Shown here piece after piece: positions 35,237 through 44,609 of a stretch of 64,000 bases of DNA. The DNA comes from Cyclobacteriaceae bacterium (GTDB taxonomy: Bacteria; Bacteroidota; Bacteroidia; Cytophagales; Cyclobacteriaceae). The translations under genes were made by a program, and so were the position numbers. Within the stretch, counting starts at the first letter, position 1. Each line of letters opens with the position of its first letter. The notes beneath the pieces are model-generated. The model did no database searches. It had not been told where the DNA came from and saw only the letters and a list, made by a program, of their open reading frames with translations. The DNA is taken from assembly GCA_028285685.1 (NCBI GenBank), contig JANQOR010000009.1, positions 62,001 to 126,000 on the forward strand, in the 5' to 3' direction.

Positions 35237-38200
35237 TTAGTTTGCCTTTACAATTCTTTTGTGGATCTTTTGACCATTACCAAGTACTTCCAATAGGTAT
35301 ATACCATTAATGACGCTTCTAAGGTCCAATTTTCCCGCTGGAGAAAGATCTTGTGTAATTAATTTTCCTTGTGAATCGAATAGGCGTACTGAAATCGAGC
35401 TGTTACTTTCGATGATTAAGAAGTCTTTGACCGGATTTGGATAGAATTTCACCTCTATCAAATCGTCTCTAACTGCTAGCGCAGATTCCTCAGCAACTTC
35501 AAAAGTGGTTGAGGCACTTGCTGAGTTATAGTTCTCATTTCCTTCCTGACTTACTGTTACTGTTACAGTTCCTGCCGTACCATCCAGGGACAGCAGCGTT
35601 CCGTTGATTGAAGCAGGTCCACTCACTTCATATGTAAGCTCCAGCCCGGAACTTGTGGTAGCAACAATGTCAAAAGGATTGTTGGTTGTCAATTTGTCAT
35701 CAATTGCTTCAATCGTAATCGATTGATCAGCTTTCGCAATGTCAAAACTTTGTGTCACCTCGGCTGCCGGATTGAAATCATTATCTCCAGACTGGTTAGC
35801 TGCGATAGTTACTGAACCGGCTCCATTGATTGTGACAGTAGTGCCATCCAGGGAAACTGGTCCACTCACTACTGTAAACCGGACGGTCAGACCTGAAGAG
35901 GAAGACGCAACCAGATCGAAAGGAGCATCACCAAAAGTTCTGTCTTCAACCGTTTCAAACGTAATGGTTTGATCAGATTTTGCGGGGTCTGAAACAATAA
36001 AGGATGTACTAGCAGAAGCCGCGTTGTAATTATCGTTGCCTGATTGGCTAACGGTCACTGTCACAGTTCCCGATGTGCCATCAAGAGTGATGGTAGTTCC
36101 TAAGATTGAAGCCGGTCCTGACAGGTCATACGTGAGTTCCAATCCAGAATTCACAGTAGCTGATACATCGAATGAGTTATCAGTGGTGAGTTTGTCTGCG
36201 ATCGGATCAATCGTAATTTGTTGGTCTGCTTTTGCTATGTCGAAACTCTGGGTTACTTCTTCCGCAGCATTGAAATCGTTATCTCCCGCTTGATTAGCAG
36301 CGATTGTGGCTGTACCAGCTCCCGTAATTGTAACGGTGGTACCGTCAATCGAGATTGGCCCCTCTACTACAGTAAGAGCTACTGCCAACCCGGACGATGC
36401 TGAGACAGTTAAATCAAAGGACTCATCACCGAAAACCTTATCTGTAATTGCGTCGAAAGTAATTGTTTGATCAGATTTCCCTTCAGCCTCGGTCGTAAAA
36501 TCCCAGTCGTCTTTTGTGTGACCCACGTAGGGATTTCCGCTTAGGTCTTCAAATAACCCATCAGGGATTTCGAGATAAAAGCGGGTGGAGGCATTAAGTG
36601 TACTATTGTTTAATGTGCCGGTCGAATTGAAATCGATGGTTGCAGCATTTCCCGAAGTGGTTATGTGTGTACTATGCGGAGCGTTCGCTGTTATGCCGTC
36701 AGTGTCATAAACCATCAACCTTGCGGTACCGCTCCCTATTTGAACATCCTCGTTAAAGTCTATGGTAAACGACCAATTGGTCCTGGAAACATTGGTGGCG
36801 TTGTCTGCTGGTGTCAACGTTACAATCTGCGGCGCCTCGGTATCATGAACAATCGTAGTGAAAGTCCAGTCCGAAGGATCTGAAAATCCGGTGAAGAAGT
36901 TGTTGTCAAGGTCAGCTATTATTGCGTCTGCGAGGAAAATACGATAAGTCGTGCCTGATTCAAACTCATTGTGTGGGACAGTCAGCTTGTTTCCACCTAT
37001 CAGATCACTTGTTATTGGAACGACCTCAAAGTTGCCACCTGGTGTAGTCACACGTTGGATTATCATCTGCTTTGTGGCGCCGCTTACAGCCAGCATTATT
37101 TCTTCGTCAAATGTGAGCGACAATTCTACATCCAAAGCCACATCTGTTGCCTGATCCTCGGGAGATCGTAGCGTTACAAGCGGAGGGTCTGGAGCTGTGG
37201 CGCTGGTGGTGAAGTTCCAATCGTCTTTGTTGGCTGAGGATATTCCTGCAAAAGAATTTCCTGCCAAATCCTTGATGGCGCTTGAAGGTATGCTTATCCA
37301 GTATTGGACACTTGTCATCAAGTTAAGCGGTGCGTTAATGGTGAGTGTATTTCCACTTACCTGCACCACGGGATCATTTACATCGACGGATTGATTTTGG
37401 CTGTTGTTACTGTAGAAGTGGAACCCGATTGAGCCACTTCCTATTTGAATATCCTCGTCAAATGTCAGCATAAAATCAGTGTCTACAGCTACGTCTGTTT
37501 GGTCGTCTGCTGGTACCAGTGAAACGATTGAAGGGGGAGTGACATCTGGCTCTTGTTGCGTGGTGAAATCCCAGTCATCCAATGAAAAGAGACCACCAAA
37601 CAGATTTCCGGCGGCATCTTCGAACGCATCGTCCTCGATTTGAACGAAGGCATGAAAATCAAAATCAAAATTGCTGGCCGGATCGATTGTAATCGTGGTT
37701 GTTCCTGAACCACTAACCTGACCAGAAGTTACTTCGATCGTTTCGTACGGTGCAAGTCCGGGAAGATCGTAGGTTCTTAGAAGAATGTTTCCACCACTGC
37801 GAACATGAACAGGTTCATCAAAAGTGATGACGAGATTGGTAGTCACATCTACATCCGTAGCATTGTCAGGCGGGCTCAAAGATACGATTGAGGGTGGTGT
37901 AGTATCGGGTTCCTCCATTGTTGTTATGACCCATTCGGAGTCGCCAACAATATCAGCAGCAGCATTTTCCACCAGGTCCTCAACTGCGTTGGTAATTTCG
38001 AAATAAATTTCTGTTTCGTACGGGAGATCAATTGGTATATCATACGTAACCACATTGCCGCTAACAGAAGCGCCACCAGGAAAAAACCAGTTTGGCCCAA
38101 TTTGCTCACCAGTAGACTTATTGAACATTTTGAATGTTCCGGCTCCAGTCAGTTGAACATCTTCATCATAGGTCAGTAGTAAGTCTGCGGTGACATCAAC

Positions 38201-41200
38201 ATCCACAGAACCACTGGAAGGACTCAAGGAGGTGATTGAGGGCGGAATCTTTTCTTTTTCGGTTGTGATAAACCAGTTGGTGTTCCCAGTGACATCCTGT
38301 GCAGCATTTCCCCACACGTCTTCTATCGCATTCGTTATTTCAAAATAGATCTCAGTAGTAACCGGCAGATCAATTGGAATATCATAGGTAACAATATTGC
38401 CACTAACAGAAGCACCACCTGGGAAGAACCAGTTTGGTCCAATTTGCTCGTCAGTAGACTTATTGAACATTTTAAACGTTCCACCGCCTGTCAGTACCAC
38501 GTCCTCATCGTAAGTGAGGATGAGATCAGTAGTTATGTCCACATCCACCGAGCCGCTGGCGGGGTTTAGTGAAGTGACGTTTGGAGGAATCAATTCCCCT
38601 TCGGTCGTTATAAACCAATCGGAATTTCCGATGATATCAACTGCAGGGTTCCCCCAGACATCTTCGATCGCTCCTGTTATTTCAAAATAGATTTCGGTGC
38701 CGTAGGGCAGATCGATTGGAATATCGAATGTGACCATATTATCACTAACTGATGCTAAAGTGGGGAAAAACCAGTTGATCCCGATTTGCTCGTCGTTAGA
38801 CTTGTTGAACATTTTAAATGTGCCACCACCTGTCAATACTACATCTTCATCATAAGCGAGCACGAGATCCGTGGTTATGTCCACATCGACTGATCCACTG
38901 GCTGGACTTAGGGATGTAACACCAGGAGGAACCAACTCACCTTCCGTGTTGATGACCCACGAATCCGTACCGGTGATGTTTTCTGCATTGTTCCCAGCTA
39001 GATCTTCAATTGCGCCTTGGATTCTGAAATAGATTTCTGTACCATAAGGAAGGTCCATAGGTATGTCATAAGTCACCTCATTCCCATCGACTGTTGCTCC
39101 CGCCGGAAAGAACCAAACGGCTCCAATCTGCTCTCCGGTGGTTTTGTTGAACATGGTGAAGTCACCGCTACCAGTAAGCTGCACATCTTCATCGAATGTC
39201 ATTACGAGATCTGCATCGATGGATACATCCGTTGCGTTGTTTGTTGGGTTCAATGAGAGAACAGAAGGTGGTGTGAAGTCGCCAGTTGTGAAATTCCACT
39301 CCGTATTGGAAGCAAACCCTGCAAACAAGTTGTCGGAAAGGTCCGAAAGTGCACCATTTGGCATCCAAATCCAGTATTCCGTACTTTCACTTAGCGATGG
39401 ATGTGGAATCGTGATTTGATTTCCTGAGATCATATCAGATGTGAGGAACACCTCTTCTTCAATTACATCGTCACTCACCCTTCGAATCCATATATGCTTG
39501 GTTGTTCCACCAATCGCCAGCTTGACATCCTCATCGAAGGTGATTACCAATAATTCGTCAACTTCTGCATCAGTCGCATCATCTTCAGGGCTTAAAGTGA
39601 CGACCGTAGGAGGTGTCACATCTGGCGGAGGAACGGTAATGAAATTCCAATCATCCTTGGAATGTCCGGTGTAAGCATTTCCTGAAAGATCTTCAAAAAC
39701 CCCATCCTCTATTTCTATGTAGTACTGTGTCAATTCATCGAGCTCAAACGACCCGAGACTACTAAGAGCATTGAAATCGATCGTGGCTGTATTATCAACG
39801 ATTGTCACATGTTGTCCCAAATTAGCTGCCGTTTGCTTTACATCATTATCATAGCGTCTGAGGTTAATAAAGCCACTACCTGCCTGAACATCTTCATTGA
39901 AATCGACGGTATATACCCAGTTTGTAGTTGAAATTTCTGTTGCATCATCGTTCGGGTTCAGGATCGAGATTGTGGGCGCGGTTATGTCTTCTGTGGTGAA
40001 GGTGAAATCAAAAGCTGGCGCACTGTTAGCGGCTGCATCGATCGCCGCTCCATGCCAAAAGAAAACGTCATATTCTGTTTCAGATACAAGATCATTTGTG
40101 GGATCAACCGTCATGGTGTTTCCACTCACCACTATTCTCGACATATCTGAAAACACCTCAACAAGACTTCCCGCTGAGGTTAATAACCTTATCTGGTTAC
40201 TCCCCGAAACGTTACCGATGATATCCTCATCAAATGTCAGAACTATATCTGTGTCGATGGCAACACCTGTTTCCTCATCATCGGGAGAGGAGGAGACGAA
40301 TGCAGGCCCTGTGTTATCTGGTGTTGAAAAATTCCAAGTCGTGTTGTCAGCAATACCTGCGAAGAAGTTGTCAAAGCCATCATCGTCTTTGACTGCATCA
40401 GCATCGATCTGAATGTAGTAGTTGGCTCCATCCAGCAAATCATTAGTAGGATCAATAGTGATATCGTTAAAACCAACCGTTATTCTGGAGAAATTTTCCG
40501 TAGCAGAATACGTTTCAACTACCTCATCATTTTCATTATACAATGTGATATTTCCGCTTCCCAATTCGATGCTTTCATCAAAATCGACAACGATGTTTGT
40601 TGTGAGCAAAACATTGTCATTGTCATCGGGAGGAAAAAGTGTGGTAATACTAGGTGCGGTTATATCCTCTGTTACAAAATTCCACGTGTCTTTGTGAGAG
40701 GTAGAAAAGGTGCTGTTTTGTGCGTCCTGAAAAACTGCATTAGCAATGTCAATATACGAATGCTGTCCTTCATCGAGTCCACCTACATTTGCAAAGCTTA
40801 TGCTTCCCTCATTGTCATTTACGGTCACGTCATCAGAGGGCAAGAGAATGGTTGTTCTAATTTGCCCCGTCTCATAATTCCGTAACCGGATTGTTCCGCT
40901 CGAGCTGAGTATTAATTCATTGTTGGTCTTGAATGTGAAAACCTGGTCGACTGGTACATCTGTGGCACCATTTACAGGCGTAAATTCAGTGATGGCTAAG
41001 GGTCCAATTGTCGTGAAGCGCCATTCATTTTCATCCGAAATAGCCGCTATCCCATTTCCATCTGCATCGAAGATGATTGGGTTATCGGAAGCATCAAGGT
41101 TGTCAATAAGAATGTAATGTTCCTTTTCACTTTGCAAGGTCATGTGATTGAGAATATCCAATGTCACCGTCAGATTATCTGAACTAATGGAGATTACCCC

Positions 41201-43270
41201 TGGATCCCCGATATCATAGACGAGCTGATCACCGGTAGGCTCATCTCGATACAGTGAAATTCTGTCATTGGTGTTTCCAAGGTAAACGGGCTCGTCGAAT
41301 GTCATGGTGAAGTCAACATCAAGTCCACCTCTAGGTACATGTGTTTCGCTGTTGGCCGGTGATAGGGAAACCAAGTCAGGTCCATTCGCATCATTTGCTC
41401 GAGTAGCGAATGTCCAGGTGGTATTGTCATCAATTGGCTCAGATCCATTAGAAGCATCCGCAATGTCAACAAACAGGCCCTCAACCATTTGAACGTAGTA
41501 CGATTCATCAGAATCCAGCAAGTAGTTGATGGTGAATTCGGCAGTAGCTCCATTGATGCTAATTGTGCTGTTCTTATTGAAGAAGGCTACTTGCTGATCC
41601 AATGAATTGTAGACTCGTAAAGCAGGTATCGTTGAGGTTGTTAGAGCGATGTCTCTATCAAAAGTTACTTCAAGTGATATGAAAGCAGGAGCCAAATCGC
41701 TGGTCGTGGGTGTGAAGGATACAATTTGTGGCCTGTTATCTTCAACCGTAAACCGCCAGCTTGTGTTATCTTGAATACCTGCCCAATCGTCGGAGGTTAG
41801 ATCACTCCTAAGGTAACCATCTGATACATTGATGTAAAGTTCTTCACCTTGAGGGAAATCCGATGTGAAATCGAATGTGATATTGGGGCCATCAATGGTC
41901 ATGAAAGACCCATTGAAATTGTTAAGCTGCGCAATTATGTTATCGTCACTGGCCCTAAAAACCTGAATGTTACCTGCGCCAATATCCGCATCATGTGAGA
42001 ATGTTAACGTGACTTGGGAATCTTTGGAAGCATCCAATGCCTTATCAGCAGGATCCAGAGAAATCAACTCAAAAGGGACTATTTCAGTGGTGAAGCTCCA
42101 GTCTCCCGAGCCGTTACCGGGAAATACATTTCCCAGAAGGTCAGCAAAACAGGTATTGCAGATTAACACATACATTTCCGTGCCATATGGAATGCTGATG
42201 TTGTTTATCTGGATATCTTCTGTTGTACCCTCCTCACCATCTGCTTGAACATCTCCTCCCGTCACAGAAATGGATTGAATCAACGCATCATCTGCTGTTG
42301 CTCTAATTTCAATGTTACCGGTTCCCAGCACGACAGATTCGTCAAAGGAAAAGTATAAGCCGTCCTCTTCAATATCGCCTAGCGAGACATTAGTTGCATC
42401 GTCTGCCGGTCCCGTGCTCGTGATTACCGGTGGATCAGACTCGTCGTCCTGAGTTGTGAAGGGCCAGGCAGTAGGGGCTGTAAATCCTTCGTGCTCATTT
42501 CCAAAAATGTCAGTGACCATGCCTTCGGGGACAGTTAGATAGTAGTCTGTCCCAGCATTTAAAAAGGAACTTCTAGTCCATACAAGTTCATTGCCATTTA
42601 CAGTAATTGAAGCGTCATCAACATCCACACTTTCCACCAAACCGGTATCATCATACAAGCTGATGGAGCCGGTTCCCTTGATAATATCTTCGTCAAATTG
42701 CATAACAAATTCCACGTTTACCAAGACTCCTGTTGCACTTATTGAAGGAGTTCTCGAGGTAATTTCCGGCTCAATGGTGTCCTCGGTGGTGATCGTCCAG
42801 AATCCACTGCCTAAACTAAAACCGGCGAAACCGTTCCCACTTGGATCTTCAAAAAAACCAGTGGGAATGGTGATTTCATATTCAGAGTCATCCTCTAAAG
42901 GTGTCCCATTAAGGGAGCCGTCATGATTGAAATCTATGGTTACAGTAGCACCACTGATGGAAATTCCCGATGAGCCAACAAACAATGAAGCTTGATCAAA
43001 ACCCATGTTATCCCAAATAGCAATTGGGTGTGTGACGGTGAGATCTACCTGAACGTCTTCATCGAACGTGATTTCGAAGGTCCATTGATCAGCGGGTATC
43101 TGAATGGCATCATCAGCGGGGTTTAAGGTTACTACTGAAGGAGGTGTCACGTCCTGTGCTTGACTGACCCCTGCCAACAACATAGCAAGCATAAAGATGA
43201 TAGCTTCTATAAACCATAACCTTTTCCTCAACTGTCTGTGTTCATAATCCTTAGGGTAGCGTGTGTTCAT
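35237..43270 (-). CDS. Giant T9SS-secreted adhesin with 19 SbsA/Big_5 Ig-like domains
   Basis: 2677 residues. A long N-terminal signal (RKRLWFIEAIIFMLAMLLAGVSQAQ) is followed by 19 Ig-like modules of about 110-135 residues. Each opens with a phrase like PPSVVTLNPADDATDV and a strand such as LVxTFDEDV, and ends with WxFTT. This is the bacterial Ig-like Big_5/SbsA type, with many acidic residues that probably bind calcium. Four MBG-like domains (SDQTITFDAITDKVFGDESF, ADQQITIDPIADKLTTDNSF and their two repeats) come next. The last 75 residues are a T9SS type A sorting domain (FYPNPVKDFLIIES ... GKLITQDLS ... GIYLLEVLGNGQKIHKRIVKAN). It is predicted to be exported and anchored at the cell surface. 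The gene diverges from the ECF sigma factor with 116 bases between. Confidence 0.93.
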   Translation of the reverse strand: MNTRYPKDYEHRQLRKRLWFIEAIIFMLAMLLAGVSQAQDVTPPSVVTLNPADDAIQIPADQWTFEITFDEDVQVDLTVTHPIAIWDNMGFDQASLFVGSSGISISGATVTIDFNHDGSLNGTPLEDDSEYEITIPTGFFEDPSGNGFAGFSLGSGFWTITTEDTIEPEITSRTPSISATGVLVNVEFVMQFDEDIIKGTGSISLYDDTGLVESVDVDDASITVNGNELVWTRSSFLNAGTDYYLTVPEGMVTDIFGNEHEGFTAPTAWPFTTQDDESDPPVITSTGPADDATNVSLGDIEEDGLYFSFDESVVLGTGNIEIRATADDALIQSISVTGGDVQADGEEGTTEDIQINNISIPYGTEMYVLICNTCFADLLGNVFPGNGSGDWSFTTEIVPFELISLDPADKALDASKDSQVTLTFSHDADIGAGNIQVFRASDDNIIAQLNNFNGSFMTIDGPNITFDFTSDFPQGEELYINVSDGYLRSDLTSDDWAGIQDNTSWRFTVEDNRPQIVSFTPTTSDLAPAFISLEVTFDRDIALTTSTIPALRVYNSLDQQVAFFNKNSTISINGATAEFTINYLLDSDESYYVQMVEGLFVDIADASNGSEPIDDNTTWTFATRANDANGPDLVSLSPANSETHVPRGGLDVDFTMTFDEPVYLGNTNDRISLYRDEPTGDQLVYDIGDPGVISISSDNLTVTLDILNHMTLQSEKEHYILIDNLDASDNPIIFDADGNGIAAISDENEWRFTTIGPLAITEFTPVNGATDVPVDQVFTFKTNNELILSSSGTIRLRNYETGQIRTTILLPSDDVTVNDNEGSISFANVGGLDEGQHSYIDIANAVFQDAQNSTFSTSHKDTWNFVTEDITAPSITTLFPPDDNDNVLLTTNIVVDFDESIELGSGNITLYNENDEVVETYSATENFSRITVGFNDITIDPTNDLLDGANYYIQIDADAVKDDDGFDNFFAGIADNTTWNFSTPDNTGPAFVSSSPDDEETGVAIDTDIVLTFDEDIIGNVSGSNQIRLLTSAGSLVEVFSDMSRIVVSGNTMTVDPTNDLVSETEYDVFFWHGAAIDAAANSAPAFDFTFTTEDITAPTISILNPNDDATEISTTNWVYTVDFNEDVQAGSGFINLRRYDNDVKQTAANLGQHVTIVDNTATIDFNALSSLGSFELDELTQYYIEIEDGVFEDLSGNAYTGHSKDDWNFITVPPPDVTPPTVVTLSPEDDATDAEVDELLVITFDEDVKLAIGGTTKHIWIRRVSDDVIEEEVFLTSDMISGNQITIPHPSLSESTEYWIWMPNGALSDLSDNLFAGFASNTEWNFTTGDFTPPSVLSLNPTNNATDVSIDADLVMTFDEDVQLTGSGDFTMFNKTTGEQIGAVWFFPAGATVDGNEVTYDIPMDLPYGTEIYFRIQGAIEDLAGNNAENITGTDSWVINTEGELVPPGVTSLSPASGSVDVDITTDLVLAYDEDVVLTGGGTFKMFNKSNDEQIGINWFFPTLASVSDNMVTFDIPIDLPYGTEIYFEITGAIEDVWGNPAVDIIGNSDWFITTEGELIPPNVTSLNPASGSVDVDITTDLILTYDEDVVLTGGGTFKMFNKSTDEQIGPNWFFPGGASVSGNIVTYDIPIDLPVTTEIYFEITNAIEDVWGNAAQDVTGNTNWFITTEKEKIPPSITSLSPSSGSVDVDVTADLLLTYDEDVQLTGAGTFKMFNKSTGEQIGPNWFFPGGASVSGNVVTYDIPIDLPYETEIYFEITNAVEDLVENAAADIVGDSEWVITTMEEPDTTPPSIVSLSPPDNATDVDVTTNLVITFDEPVHVRSGGNILLRTYDLPGLAPYETIEVTSGQVSGSGTTTITIDPASNFDFDFHAFVQIEDDAFEDAAGNLFGGLFSLDDWDFTTQQEPDVTPPSIVSLVPADDQTDVAVDTDFMLTFDEDIQIGSGSIGFHFYSNNSQNQSVDVNDPVVQVSGNTLTINAPLNLMTSVQYWISIPSSAIKDLAGNSFAGISSANKDDWNFTTSATAPDPPLVTLRSPEDQATDVALDVELSLTFDEEIMLAVSGATKQMIIQRVTTPGGNFEVVPITSDLIGGNKLTVPHNEFESGTTYRIFLADAIIADLDNNFFTGFSDPSDWTFTTIVHDTEAPQIVTLTPADNATNVSRTNWSFTIDFNEDVQIGSGTARLMVYDTDGITANAPHSTHITTSGNAATIDFNSTGTLNNSTLNASTRFYLEIPDGLFEDLSGNPYVGHTKDDWDFTTEAEGKSDQTITFDAITDKVFGDESFDLTVSASSGLAVALTVVEGPISIDGTTVTITGAGTATIAANQAGDNDFNAAEEVTQSFDIAKADQQITIDPIADKLTTDNSFDVSATVNSGLELTYDLSGPASILGTTITLDGTSGTVTVTVSQSGNDNYNAASASTSFIVSDPAKSDQTITFETVEDRTFGDAPFDLVASSSSGLTVRFTVVSGPVSLDGTTVTINGAGSVTIAANQSGDNDFNPAAEVTQSFDIAKADQSITIEAIDDKLTTNNPFDIVATTSSGLELTYEVSGPASINGTLLSLDGTAGTVTVTVSQEGNENYNSASASTTFEVAEESALAVRDDLIEVKFYPNPVKDFLIIESNSSISVRLFDSQGKLITQDLSPAGKLDLRSVINGIYLLEVLGNGQKIHKRIVKAN
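35490..36480 (-). repeat. Tandem duplication of the MBG-like domain pair in the adhesin
   Basis: Two consecutive units of about 498 bases (166 residues) encode the same two-domain pair. Example matches on the plus strand are the blocks near 35760-35840 and 36256-36330, which differ only by scattered substitutions. The level of similarity suggests a recent in-frame duplication. Confidence 0.8.
37925..39290 (-). repeat. Four near-identical Ig-like modules in the adhesin
   Basis: Modules 12-15 repeat with a period of about 340 bases. The plus-strand segments around 38081, 38422, 38765 and 39104 (encoding NWFFPGGA-type sequence after a conserved FKMFNKSTGEQIG) align closely, much more than other modules do. 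This marks a recent amplification inside an older array. Confidence 0.8.
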
Positions 43271-43386
43271 GGCTTTGCGATTTTTTTGTTCGACTCTTAG
43301 TAGAGATGAACCGGGAATGGTTAACAGTGCATGAAAATTTTTTTTGGATCTGTTGTTAACTATTTTGGATGAACAAACACTAAGCA

Positions 43387-43941
43387 GTGAGTGAGGACAA
43401 GGAACATGAGTTGATTTCGAGACTGAAGGAAGGAAATGAAAATGCTTTTAGAAAGCTCTACAATCTTTTCTACAAGTCTTGCAGACAGTGGGTAAGAAAC
43501 CACTTTGACGCTGATAGCGACAGATTTGAGGATGTCTATCAGGACTCAATGATTGTTCTTTACGAAGCAGCACTCGATGGTAAGCTGGATCATTTATCCT
43601 GCTCGTTGAAAACATACCTGTTTGCAATTTGTCGAAACCAAATGCTACGACAATTCAGACTACAAAAACGGCAGGATGAAAAGGTGGAAGAAGTTGCTGT
43701 TTACCAGCGAGAGTGGCTGGAGCCTGAAGAGTCTGATCAGGAGAGCGTAGAGTTGGTTAAGATGACCATTCAGGAGACTGAGGAGCCGTGCAGATCGATT
43801 CTGACGCTATTCTACTACGATGGCCGAAGCATTGACGAGATTGCTGCTTCACTTGGATATTCGAACAAGAATGTGGTGAAGGTACAGAAATCTAGATGTC
43901 TTGGGTATTTAAAAGAAAAGTTATGGAAGACGAAGAGCTAA
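43387..43941 (+). CDS. ECF RNA polymerase sigma factor
   Basis: 184 residues starting at a GTG. Region 2 is clear (NAFRKLYNLFYKSCRQWVRN, then RFEDVYQDSMIVLYEAALDG). Region 4 is a helix-turn-helix (EEPCRSILTLFYYDGRSIDEIAASLGYSNKNVVKVQKSRCLGYLKEKL). There is no region 1 or 3, as expected for the ECF class. The 3' end overlaps the start of the next gene by 19 bases, so the sigma factor and its anti-sigma-like partner are probably translationally coupled. It could drive its own operon, the divergent adhesin and the convergent CHAT gene; this is inferred from position. Confidence 0.93.
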   Translation: MSEDKEHELISRLKEGNENAFRKLYNLFYKSCRQWVRNHFDADSDRFEDVYQDSMIVLYEAALDGKLDHLSCSLKTYLFAICRNQMLRQFRLQKRQDEKVEEVAVYQREWLEPEESDQESVELVKMTIQETEEPCRSILTLFYYDGRSIDEIAASLGYSNKNVVKVQKSRCLGYLKEKLWKTKS

Positions 43942-44609
43942 TCAGAAAGTACATCAGAAACCAATGTTCTGATGACGAGCGACAGCAAGTGCAGAAGCGT
44001 CTCGAGTCAGACAACTCCTTTAAAACATTGCTAGAGGAAGAAAGAATAGTGACAGTCGGAATTGGCTTAGCTGAACGTGAACGATTGAAGCAATCACTTA
44101 AAAAAGAAAGGGGGAACAAAAGCTATTGGTATGCTGCAGCAGCTATTGTGCCGCTCTTGATTTTAAGCTACCTGTTTATTAAGACAGATAAAGACTACAA
44201 ACAACTTTACGCAGATAATTACGAGGTGTATGGCGTCTACGAATTTGGTCAGGAAAGGGGAGGGGAAGATTCAGATGAGCTAGAAATTTCAGCGTTTGGC
44301 GCGTACAAAAATGGACAATTTCAAAAAGCGTTTGATGAACTTGAGAAGCTTTATGACAAATACGGAAAGGATGGATATTTGCTCTATCAGGCAGTATGTC
44401 TTATCGAGTTGGATCGAGCAAAAGAGGTCGTTACCAAAGTAGATAGAATAGCGGAAGGATCAAATTATTATCAAATTGGACAATGGTATAAGGCTCTGTC
44501 GCTATTGAACCAGGAAAGAATTGAGGAATGCAGAGAAGTGCTTTCTGCTTTGAGTAAGGAATCCGGAGGACTAGGAAATAGAGCAACTCAGTTGCTTGAT
44601 CAGCTCTGA
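43923..44609 (+). CDS. Anti-sigma-like membrane protein with extracytoplasmic TPR-like domain
   Basis: About 228 residues from the ATG at 43923. The cytoplasmic N-terminus (EELIRKYIRNQCSDDERQQVQKRLESDNSFKTLL) has the helical pattern of anti-sigma domains in Bacteroidota FecR-like proteins. One helix follows (YWYAAAAIVPLLILSYLFI). The remaining 130 residues lie outside, are helical, and include a TPR-like unit (FGAYKNGQFQKAFDELEKLYDKYGKDGYLLYQAVCLIEL). It is therefore expected to hold the sigma factor at the membrane until its outer domain is altered. The C-terminal end overlaps the end of the convergent CHAT gene by 10 bases. Confidence 0.78.
   Translation: MEDEELIRKYIRNQCSDDERQQVQKRLESDNSFKTLLEEERIVTVGIGLAERERLKQSLKKERGNKSYWYAAAAIVPLLILSYLFIKTDKDYKQLYADNYEVYGVYEFGQERGGEDSDELEISAFGAYKNGQFQKAFDELEKLYDKYGKDGYLLYQAVCLIELDRAKEVVTKVDRIAEGSNYYQIGQWYKALSLLNQERIEECREVLSALSKESGGLGNRATQLLDQL

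Noticed and set aside
35739-42926. Many plus-strand open frames of 60-170 codons across the adhesin
   Set aside because: They are antisense shadows of a long, well-supported coding frame with repetitive sequence and carry no recognisable domain.
43321-43386. Bacteroidota -33/-7 promoter for the sigma gene (TTTG at 43343 and TATTTTGG at 43361)
   Set aside because: The -7 element is one base short of TAnnTTTG and the 14-base spacing is too short, so it was not listed as a feature.
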